A stretch of DNA of 9,554 bases, from contig JAUYKX010000119.1 of the NCBI GenBank assembly GCA_030699055.1, positions 1-9,554 of the forward strand. The letters run 5' to 3'. Numbering within the stretch: the stretch's first letter is position 1; each line of letters starts with the position of its first letter. Below the pieces are notes generated by a model, which did not search any database, was not told the origin of the DNA, and worked only from the letters and a program-made list of their open reading frames with translations. A program made the translations under genes and the position numbers. Of this stretch, positions 1 to 5,104 are shown piece after piece. The stretch comes from Candidatus Nanopelagicales bacterium (GTDB lineage Bacteria; Actinomycetota; Actinomycetes; S36-B12; UBA10799).

Positions 1-202
1 TGATCGCGGAGTCGATACCGACTACATCCTCCCGGCCCCGCACCATGTACTGCCACCAATGCCGGCGGATGTTCTCCTTCAACTCCACACCGAGCGGCCC
101 GTAGTCCCAGGCGGAGCGGGTTCCGCCATAGATCTCGGATGAGGGAAAGACGAATCCGCGTCGCTTGCAGAGGTTGACGACTGCGTCCACACGATCAGCC
201 AC
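1..202 (-). CDS. glyS: Glycine--tRNA ligase, N-terminal part (runs off the left edge)
   Basis: This is the first 67 codons of a class II aminoacyl-tRNA synthetase, the alpha2-type glycyl-tRNA ligase that charges tRNA-Gly in the cytoplasm. The visible protein reads [20 protein letters not shown], then [18 protein letters not shown], then [12 protein letters not shown] and [12 protein letters not shown]. The [29 protein letters not shown] pattern is the hallmark of the N-terminal core of this family. The chosen start is the GTG at 202-200, with a GGAG ribosome binding site five bases upstream; a second in-frame GTG lies four codons further in. The rest of the gene, about 390 codons going by the family's usual length, lies outside the window. 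It is divergent from the channel gene, as glyS is divergent from smtB-zur in Mycobacterium. The identification is safe; only the exact start codon is open. Confidence 0.92.
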   Translation of the reverse strand, partial: MADRVDAVVNLCKRRGFVFPSSEIYGGTRSAWDYGPLGVELKENIRRHWWQYMVRGREDVVGIDSAI

Positions 203-301
203 GAGTTCTCCGATGCTGGGAGGGTTCAGGGAATTGCCCCAGGCTATCGGCAGATGATCCGCGAACCGCCTGGGCTCGGCGCTCGCAAGGCTGGGAAGCC
301 G

Positions 302-317
302 GGTGAACCCGGTGAAC
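302..317. repeat. Two GTTCACC heptamers (minus-strand reading) with 9-base period
   Basis: The plus strand carries GGTGAAC at 302-308 and again at 311-317, inside a tandem 9-base repeat GTGAACCCG (303-320). Read on the minus strand these are two GTTCACC heptamers, the same heptamer found upstream of pit. The period here is 9 rather than the 11 typical of a PHO box, so it is not a standard site. It overlaps the proposed -35 region of the channel gene, which would suit an operator. Function is inference. Confidence 0.5.
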
Positions 318-340
318 CCGGCGAAGGCCAAGTCGATATT
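312..340 (+). promoter_or_regulatory. Possible promoter of the channel-arsC pair, leaderless
   Basis: A weak -35 (GTGAAC, 312-317) and a -10 (GATATT, 335-340) are separated by 17 bases. The -10 keeps the key second-position A and last-position T. A transcript starting 7-9 bases after it would begin at or next to the GTG at 349, and no Shine-Dalgarno sequence is visible before that GTG, so leaderless translation, common in Actinomycetota, would fit. The -35 matches only three of six consensus bases, so this is tentative. Confidence 0.3.
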
Positions 341-348
341 CTCCCCGC

Positions 349-1077
349 GTGATCGCCTCTGATCTTCCCCGACGCATTGCCGCCGAGTTGATCGGGGCCG
401 GTCTACTCGTCGCTGCTGTCGTCGGCTCCGGGATCATGGCCACCCAACTCACCGGAGATGTCGGCCTTGAACTGCTGATCAATGCGCTGGCCACGACGAC
501 TGCCCTGGGCGTGTTGATCTGGACGTTGGGACCCATCTCCGGGGCACATTTCAACCCGGCGGTCACCCTGGTCGCGGCTGTGCGCAAAGAAGTCCGGGTG
601 GGCGAATCAGTGTGCTACGTGTTGGCGCAGTGCGTGGGAGCGATGCTCGGCGTCGCTTTGGCGAACATCATGTTCGAACTGCCCGCTTGGCAGGCCGCCG
701 AGCGCTCGCGGGTCAGTTTCGGCGCACTGCTCGGCGAAGTCGTGGCTACCGCCGGCCTGCTCTGGGTCATCGGGGCTCTCACCCGATCCCGGCACGGACA
801 CCTTGGTCCGGTGCTGGTTCCGGCCTGGATCGGTGCGGCCTACTTCTTCACCGCTTCCACGTCGTTCGCCAATCCGGCGGTGACCCTTGGTCGTGGTTTC
901 AGTGACTCTTTTGCCGGGATCGCACCGTCGTCGATCGGCCCGTTCGTATTGGCTCAATTCGTAGGTGCCGGCATTGGAGCCTTGTTGACCGAGTACTTCC
1001 ATCCGCGCCGCGGAACTCGACCCGAACCCCTCGATTTGCCCGACCCGATCCACGAAGCCCGAGGAGAACACTCATGA
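349..1077 (+). CDS. MIP-family aquaglyceroporin, arsenic-linked (AqpS-like)
   Basis: A 242-aa channel of the major intrinsic protein family, expected in the cytoplasmic membrane with six membrane helices and two half-helices. Both signature loops are present: HFNPAVTL (NPA at residues 69-71) and [12 protein letters not shown] (NPA at 175-177). In water and glycerol channels the second NPA is usually followed directly by the Arg of the selectivity filter. Here that residue is Val178, as I recall for the arsenic-associated AqpS of Sinorhizobium meliloti. The overlap ATGA with arsC makes translational coupling likely. The inferred role is downhill exit of arsenite made by ArsC, in place of an active ArsB/Acr3 pump, none of which is seen in the window. 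The C-terminal tail (218-242) is hydrophilic. GTG349 is the only usable start, because an in-frame stop lies at 313-315. Transport of another small neutral solute cannot be excluded. Confidence 0.9.
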   Translation: MIASDLPRRIAAELIGAGLLVAAVVGSGIMATQLTGDVGLELLINALATTTALGVLIWTLGPISGAHFNPAVTLVAAVRKEVRVGESVCYVLAQCVGAMLGVALANIMFELPAWQAAERSRVSFGALLGEVVATAGLLWVIGALTRSRHGHLGPVLVPAWIGAAYFFTASTSFANPAVTLGRGFSDSFAGIAPSSIGPFVLAQFVGAGIGALLTEYFHPRRGTRPEPLDLPDPIHEARGEHS

Positions 1078-1517
1078 CCCCAAGTCCGACCTCTCATCCG
1101 CACGAGGACCGGCGTCCCAGCGTGCTGTTCGTCTGCGTTCACAACGCAGGCCGTTCTCAGATGGCGGCGGCCTACTTGTCGGCGCTTTCCGACGGTCGGA
1201 TCGAGGTGCGCTCGGCCGGGTCTGCGCCAGCCGATTCGGTCAACCCGGTGGCGGTTGCCGCGATGGCCGAGGACGGCGTCGACATCGCCCGGGAAGTTCC
1301 GAAGATCCTCACGCCGGAGTCCGCCCGCGGTAGCGATGTGGTGATCACCATGGGTTGTGGCGATGCCTGCCCGGTGTTTCCCGGCACTCGATACGAGGAT
1401 TGGAAGCTGGCTGACCCGGCCGGCCAGGACCTCGCGGCCGTCCGGCCGATCCGCGATGGGATCAAACGCCGGGTCACCGCCCTCATCGGCGAGTTGCTGC
1501 CGAACGACGGCTCCTGA
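1074..1517 (+). CDS. arsC: Arsenate reductase, low-molecular-weight phosphatase fold
   Basis: A 147-aa cytoplasmic enzyme that reduces arsenate to arsenite. The catalytic P-loop CX5R is Cys21-VHNAG-Arg27, followed by SQMAAAYL; SAGS (47-50) follows. The general-acid Asp is in the WKLADPAGQ segment (Asp114). MGCGDACPVFPG supplies Cys95 and Cys99, which line up roughly with Cys82 and Cys89 of the three-cysteine relay of thioredoxin-linked ArsC. The segment VITMGCGDACP with RYEDW is typical of actinobacterial ArsC proteins, some of which work with mycothiol, so the electron donor cannot be settled from sequence. The N-terminus has a short polar extension (1-15) before the first strand. ATG1074 has GGAG about 8 bases upstream, inside the end of the channel gene. 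A protein tyrosine phosphatase is less likely, given the GCGDACP segment and the channel partner. Confidence 0.93.
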   Translation: MTPSPTSHPHEDRRPSVLFVCVHNAGRSQMAAAYLSALSDGRIEVRSAGSAPADSVNPVAVAAMAEDGVDIAREVPKILTPESARGSDVVITMGCGDACPVFPGTRYEDWKLADPAGQDLAAVRPIRDGIKRRVTALIGELLPNDGS

Positions 1518-1577
1518 CGCCGCCCAGCACCGGCCCCGCACGCCAGGGCCACGTTCTCCGGCGTTACCCCAAGCCTT

Positions 1578-1621
1578 GTTCACCAGATGTTCACCTGCCG
1601 CATGCTGTTTGTTCCTCGCCT
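1578..1621 (+). promoter_or_regulatory. PHO box (PhoP-type direct repeats) upstream of pit
   Basis: Two perfect heptamers GTTCACC stand at 1578-1584 and 1589-1595, exactly 11 bases apart. The second full unit, GTTCACCTGCC, agrees with the Streptomyces PhoP direct-repeat-unit consensus G(G/T)TCAYYYR(G/C)G at all but the last base. A degenerate unit at 1600 and a further GTTCCTC at 1611 keep the same 11-base phase, giving about four units in a row. The site lies about 150 bases before the pit start and about 60 bases after arsC. The expected role is PhoP-type control of pit in phosphate limitation. The pattern is seen directly; the regulator is inferred. Confidence 0.72.
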
Positions 1622-1645
1622 GGTCGACCCGAATTCGGCCATGGT

Positions 1646-1663
1646 GTTCCACCGGGTTGGAAC
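1646..1663. repeat. Inverted repeat GTTCCA-N6-TGGAAC upstream of pit
   Basis: Perfect 6-base arms (1646-1651 and 1658-1663) flank six bases. It lies 82 bases before the pit start, downstream of the PHO box. Its dyad form would suit a dimeric repressor, but no known consensus is recognised and there is no T-run to make it a terminator. Two further short perfect palindromes, GGTCGACC (1622-1629) and CCGAATTCGG (1629-1638), sit just upstream. Confidence 0.4.
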
Positions 1664-1744
1664 TGAGTCCCGAACGACGCCGACCTGGCGGGAAATCGGG
1701 CCTCTGGCTTTCTCCCGAAACTGCGACGGAAGGCACTGCCGCAC

Positions 1745-2926
1745 GTGGACCTGATGCTCCTGTCCGTGATTGCCTTGGTGGCGATCGCCCTGATCTTCGA
1801 CTTCACCAACGGCTTTCACGACGCGGCCAACAGTGTCGCCACAGTTGTCGCCACCCGAGCCCTGCCTGCTCGCTGGGCACCGGCATTCGCCGCGTTTTTC
1901 AACTTTCTGGCGTACTTTGTGATCGGAACCGCAGTGGCGAACACAGTCGCCAAGACGGTCAAAACCGAGTTCGCCGGTCAGTCGGTGATCTTCGCCGCGC
2001 TCTTCGCCGCGATCGCCTGGAATTACGTGACCTGGCGATTCGGCATGCCGTCGTCATCGAGCCACGCGATCATCGGCGGACTGGTCGGAGCCGGACTCGC
2101 CGCAGGCGGCACGGCTGCGATTTCCCTGGACAGCGTCTCCAAGGCCGCCATCGGCATCGCCGCTTCCCCAATCGCGGCCATTGTCATCGCCTTCGGGGCG
2201 ATGTACCTGGTGGCGGGGCTCCAGCGTCTGTTCCGGCTGCACGACAATCACCCGGCGTTCAAAGGTGCCCAGTTGTTGTCCTCGGCGGCGCTTTCGTTCG
2301 GGCACGGCGCCAATGACGCCCAGAAAACCATGGGGGTGATCGCCGCGCTGCTGCTCGGCGCGGGCTACACGTCCGTCGGTTCCGACGGCAAGACGGTCGA
2401 GGTGCCGGAGTGGGTGGCCGTCTCGGCCTACGGCGCCATCGCGATGGGTACGCTCTGGGGCGGCTGGAAGATCATCGAAACCATGGGTTTGAAGATCACG
2501 ACGCTGCACGCGAACTCCGGGGTCGCCGCCAACATCGGCGCGACGATGGCGGTCTTCGGTGCCACGTCGGTCGGAATGCCAATATCGACCACCCACGCCA
2601 CAGCGGGATCGGTCATCGGAGCCGGTGTGGGGTCAGGGCGAGGGGCCAACTGGCGGATAGTCGGGGAGATGTTGATCGCCTGGATTCTGACCATCCCGGC
2701 CACCGCCGCCCTGGCCGCAGCCACCTTGTGGCTCACCCGTCTGCCAACGGTTTGGGCCTGGATCACGGTCGGACTTCTCGTCGCCTCTTTCGGTGGTTGG
2801 GCGCTGGCGGCCATGTTGAACACAGTTCACGCAGCCGATGTGGAGGCCGAGATTCCGAGCGAAACCGAGTTGGCCGAGGACGAACCCGTTCGTCCCCACC
2901 TGTCAGGACACGGCCCTGTTTCCTGA
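1745..2926 (+). CDS. pit: Low-affinity inorganic phosphate transporter (PiT family)
   Basis: A 393-aa integral membrane protein that imports phosphate, probably as a metal-phosphate complex with protons. The family's internal duplication is clear. The first half has DFTNGFHDAANSVAT (19-33) and MPSSSSHAIIGGLVGAG (101-117). The second half repeats them as GHGANDAQKTMG (186-197) and MPISTTHATAGSVIGAG (278-294). About ten hydrophobic segments are visible, and the tail after about 360 is acidic and soluble. GTG1745 is preferred: GGAAGG lies 11 bases upstream, while the in-frame ATG at 1754 would be 20 bases from it. The PHO box upstream suggests induction by phosphate shortage. PiT carriers also admit arsenate, which makes the adjacent arsC and channel genes meaningful. 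Length and motifs are complete, with no sign of decay. Confidence 0.95.
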   Translation: MDLMLLSVIALVAIALIFDFTNGFHDAANSVATVVATRALPARWAPAFAAFFNFLAYFVIGTAVANTVAKTVKTEFAGQSVIFAALFAAIAWNYVTWRFGMPSSSSHAIIGGLVGAGLAAGGTAAISLDSVSKAAIGIAASPIAAIVIAFGAMYLVAGLQRLFRLHDNHPAFKGAQLLSSAALSFGHGANDAQKTMGVIAALLLGAGYTSVGSDGKTVEVPEWVAVSAYGAIAMGTLWGGWKIIETMGLKITTLHANSGVAANIGATMAVFGATSVGMPISTTHATAGSVIGAGVGSGRGANWRIVGEMLIAWILTIPATAALAAATLWLTRLPTVWAWITVGLLVASFGGWALAAMLNTVHAADVEAEIPSETELAEDEPVRPHLSGHGPVS

Positions 2927-3009
2927 ATTCCGCTTCATCGCCGCGGCCGAGACGCGACCCGCCGCACCCGCTGCGATGACGACGCGGGAGCGTGGGTCAC
3001 GATGGCCCG

Positions 3010-3456
3010 ATGGCCAAGAAGTCTGCTAATCGCTCCGGAAGTGCCAATTCGCGGGCCGCGCGACCCGCGAAACGAGTAGCCACGACCGGACCCGGTCGCC
3101 CCCGCTCGGCTGCGCAGAACAACCGGCGCCCCCTCGGCCCCCGACCCCAGCAGGTTCCGGCTTCCCCGGCCACAGCGACCCGACGCAAGCTGGAGGTCGC
3201 CAGCGTCGGCCCGCTCAACCGCCTGAAGCGCCTGCCGCGATGGCTGATTCCGGTGTTGATGGGTGTGCTGTTGCTCGGCGGTCTACTGATTCCCACACCG
3301 CTGGCCGGCCTGCTGTTGGTTGTGCTGGCTGCGTTTCTGGCCTGGCTGGTCGCCCTTTCCTGGCCAGTGTTACCCGGGGGCGCCCGAGGGTTGCGCGTGG
3401 CAGTGGTCGCGATTGTCTTCGCTGCCGCCGTCTGGCGGCTGACCGGGCGTGGCTGA
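3010..3456 (+). CDS. Small membrane protein, DUF6703-like
   Basis: A 148-aa protein of unknown function. The first 60 residues are very basic and rich in Arg, Pro, Ala and Ser, and probably disordered on the cytoplasmic side. RLKRLPRWLIPVL then leads into about three membrane helices (77-93, 97-118, 128-143), ending VWRLTGRG. The RLPRWL-hydrophobic layout resembles actinobacterial proteins I recall as DUF6703. No catalytic motif is visible. The start could also be GTG2992, six codons earlier, but GGGAG then sits only one base from it; for ATG3010 the same GGGAG is 19 bases away, so neither is ideal. It ends two bases before zur begins, so the two are almost certainly co-transcribed. It lies 83 bases after pit with no obvious terminator between. 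Confidence 0.75.
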   Translation: MAKKSANRSGSANSRAARPAKRVATTGPGRPRSAAQNNRRPLGPRPQQVPASPATATRRKLEVASVGPLNRLKRLPRWLIPVLMGVLLLGGLLIPTPLAGLLLVVLAAFLAWLVALSWPVLPGGARGLRVAVVAIVFAAAVWRLTGRG

Positions 3457-3458
3457 CT

Positions 3459-3917
3459 GTGACCGGTGAGCCCGTTGCCTCATCGGCCGGGAGTCGGACC
3501 ACGAGACAACGACTGGCGGTAGCCGAGGCCCTGGCCGAAAGTGACGAATTCAAGAGCGCACAGCAATGGCACGACGTCATTCGCTCCCGCGGACACTCAG
3601 TCGGCCTGACCACTGTCTACCGAACCCTGCAGGCTCTGGTGGATACCGGCGACGTGGATGTCATCGTGACCGAGGAAGGCGAAAGCAAGTTCCGTCGCTG
3701 TTCAACCGGCCATCACCATCATCTGGTTTGTCGATGTTGCGGAAGTACCGTCGAAATCTCCGCCGAGGAAGTCGAGCGCTGGACCCAATCGGTGGCGGCC
3801 GAGCACGGTTTCACGGCCGAGCGACACGTTCTGGAAGTGACCGGCGTATGTCCGAACTGCGCATCCGCTGAATCGGAATCCACCTCGTCGGAGATCGAGA
3901 CGGGAAGCACGGCCTGA
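3459..3917 (+). CDS. zur: Zinc uptake regulator, Fur family
   Basis: A 152-aa DNA-binding repressor that senses zinc and shuts off zinc import genes when zinc is sufficient. The N-terminal winged helix includes TRQRLAVAEALAE and the recognition segment GLTTVYRTLQALVDTG (49-64). The dimerisation/metal half has RRCSTGHHHHLVC (79-91), Cys91 and Cys94 of the first CxxC, and CPNC (131-134), the second CxxC expected to hold structural zinc. The close likeness to mycobacterial FurB/Zur (TTVYRTLQ, HHHHLVCRxCGST) favours Zur over Fur or PerR. Cys93 is an additional cysteine. The last 18 residues are Ser/Glu-rich. The start is GTG3459, two bases after the previous gene's stop; the frame stays open upstream, but that would overlap the DUF6703-like gene. 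The stop TGA overlaps the ATG of the sulfotransferase. No Zur operator was recognised by eye in this window. Confidence 0.94.
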   Translation: MTGEPVASSAGSRTTRQRLAVAEALAESDEFKSAQQWHDVIRSRGHSVGLTTVYRTLQALVDTGDVDVIVTEEGESKFRRCSTGHHHHLVCRCCGSTVEISAEEVERWTQSVAAEHGFTAERHVLEVTGVCPNCASAESESTSSEIETGSTA

Positions 3918-4852
3918 TGAATCCCCCGATACCGAATCCGGTGTTCACCGGCGGCACCGGGCGAAGCGGAACGACTATCGTCGGGCGGCTACTCGGACAA
4001 CACCCGGAGATTGCTCTGACCAGACCGGCCGAACTCCGGTTCATCACCGACTCTGATGGCCTGCTGGACGCCATCGCCAGTCAGCGACATCACCCACCGT
4101 TGATTCTCGCCCGGGCCGGCGCGGCGGCCAGCCGCCGCATGGCTCGTATCCGCCGAACCGAGCCCCGGGACCCAACCGCCCCGGCCGACCTGTTCGCGGC
4201 GCTGTTCGAAAGGCGCTGGTTCCCCCGAATCGCCGAAGCTAACCCGAACCTCACACCTACCATCGGCACCCGGGCTGCCCGCGACTTTGCCGCTGCCTTT
4301 CGATCCGACCGCCAGCGGGCCGCGCGACGGCTAATGCAGACCATCGTGGACCCGATGGCCCGGACTGAGGGAAGGCGACGCTGGGTGGACACGACCCCGC
4401 CGAATGCTTCCAGGGCCGACGAAATCTTGGATTTGTACCCACAGGCCCGCATCATCAACGTGATTCGCGACGGCAGGCGCGTCGCCTACTCGATGACCCG
4501 CCGGACATGGGCGCCCGATCGGGTCATCGATGCCCTGGACGTCTGGCAGACCTCCATGCTGGCCGCCGCTCAGGCAATTGACCGGGCGCCGACGAACACG
4601 GTCATGACTGTGCAACTGGAGGATCTGGTCGTTCGCGCCCGGTTGGACACGTACCGCCGGATCCTGTCCTTTGCGGAACTTGAGGACGATCCGGCCACCA
4701 GGCAATGGTTCGAGGAAAATGTCGCGCTGGAGCGTTCTCGGCCCGACCTGTGGGAGCGGTGCCTGAGCCCGGCTGAAATCAGGCAACTCAACGAGCACTA
4801 CGACCAGGTCATCGACGAACTGACTGCCGCCGGGGTCCGGGTGCCGACCTGA
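3917..4852 (+). CDS. Sulfotransferase family protein
   Basis: A 311-aa protein of the PAPS-dependent sulfotransferase fold, which moves a sulfuryl group from 3'-phosphoadenylyl sulfate to a hydroxyl or amine of an acceptor. The 5'-phosphosulfate loop is TGGTGRSGTT (11-20). The 3'-phosphate-binding segment is RIINVIRDGRRVAYSM (178-193), with RWVDTTPPNASR (155-166) just before it. There is no signal peptide or membrane segment, so it is probably cytoplasmic. The acceptor cannot be read from the sequence; lipids, glycans and small metabolites are all known for bacterial members. Its ATG overlaps the stop of zur (TGATG), with GGGAA about 10 bases upstream, so translation is probably coupled. No zinc-related role for such an enzyme is known to me, so the pairing may be incidental. 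Family assignment is firm, function open. Confidence 0.88.
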   Translation: MNPPIPNPVFTGGTGRSGTTIVGRLLGQHPEIALTRPAELRFITDSDGLLDAIASQRHHPPLILARAGAAASRRMARIRRTEPRDPTAPADLFAALFERRWFPRIAEANPNLTPTIGTRAARDFAAAFRSDRQRAARRLMQTIVDPMARTEGRRRWVDTTPPNASRADEILDLYPQARIINVIRDGRRVAYSMTRRTWAPDRVIDALDVWQTSMLAAAQAIDRAPTNTVMTVQLEDLVVRARLDTYRRILSFAELEDDPATRQWFEENVALERSRPDLWERCLSPAEIRQLNEHYDQVIDELTAAGVRVPT

Positions 4853-4950
4853 GACCGTTCCGGGGCCGAGACCAGTGCGGCAACACGGGCAAGGGGCCAG
4901 CGCGTGAACGGAACCAACGCGGGATTCATCACATCCGGCCCCGCCTGCGG

Positions 4951-4978
4951 TTGGGCCACTCCAGTGCCCGGTTAGCAT
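4951..4978 (+). promoter_or_regulatory. Possible promoter of the sdh operon
   Basis: TTGGGC (4951-4956) and TAGCAT (4973-4978) are separated by 16 bases. The -10 fits the actinobacterial TANNNT form and the -35 keeps TTG. The start point would fall near 4985, leaving a leader of about 120 bases before sdhC. Found by eye only, in a 252-base gap with no other good candidate. Confidence 0.4.
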
Positions 4979-5049
4979 GTCCGCCGCGGCTCGGTCGTCC
5001 GCCTGCTTCTGCCGACTGGCGCTCGATTTCGCCGCAGCCCAGCACAGGA

Positions 5050-5069
5050 CCGACCGGATGCCCGGTCGG
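5050..5069. repeat. Perfect 8+8 inverted repeat in the sdh leader
   Basis: CCGACCGG, four bases ATGC, then CCGGTCGG, followed by AAAA. The arms are perfect complements and nearly all G/C, so the RNA would form a very stable hairpin 35 bases before the sdhC start. It could be a protein-binding dyad, a 5' stabilising hairpin or a weak terminator/attenuator: only four A residues follow and no T-run on this strand. On the minus strand the same hairpin would be preceded, not followed, by a short T-run. Confidence 0.6.
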
Positions 5070-5104
5070 AAAATGGAAGCGCGTGAAGGGATGATTGATC
5101 GCCA

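Noticed and set aside
954..1736. Long open frame on the minus strand across arsC and the pit upstream region
   Set aside because: It is antisense to arsC and the channel end, has no family motif, is rich in Arg/Gly/His as expected of high-GC shadow frames, and would cover the PHO box.
1357..2316. Long plus-strand frame across arsC, the gap and pit
   Set aside because: It is out of frame with both clear genes, very Arg/Pro/Ser-rich and without any recognisable domain.
3240..3458. N-terminal extension of zur in the same frame
   Set aside because: It would overlap nearly half of the DUF6703-like gene, and known Zur proteins start close to the TRQR segment, so GTG3459 is preferred.
4904..4975. 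Small 23-codon frame (GTG to TAG) in the sdh leader with AAGGGG upstream
   Set aside because: It has no homologue I recognise, ends inside the proposed -10 element, and such short frames are frequent by chance; not strong enough to list.
3459..5104. Zur operator near zur or the sulfotransferase
   Set aside because: No AT-rich TGAAAATCATTTTCA-like palindrome was found by eye in the window.
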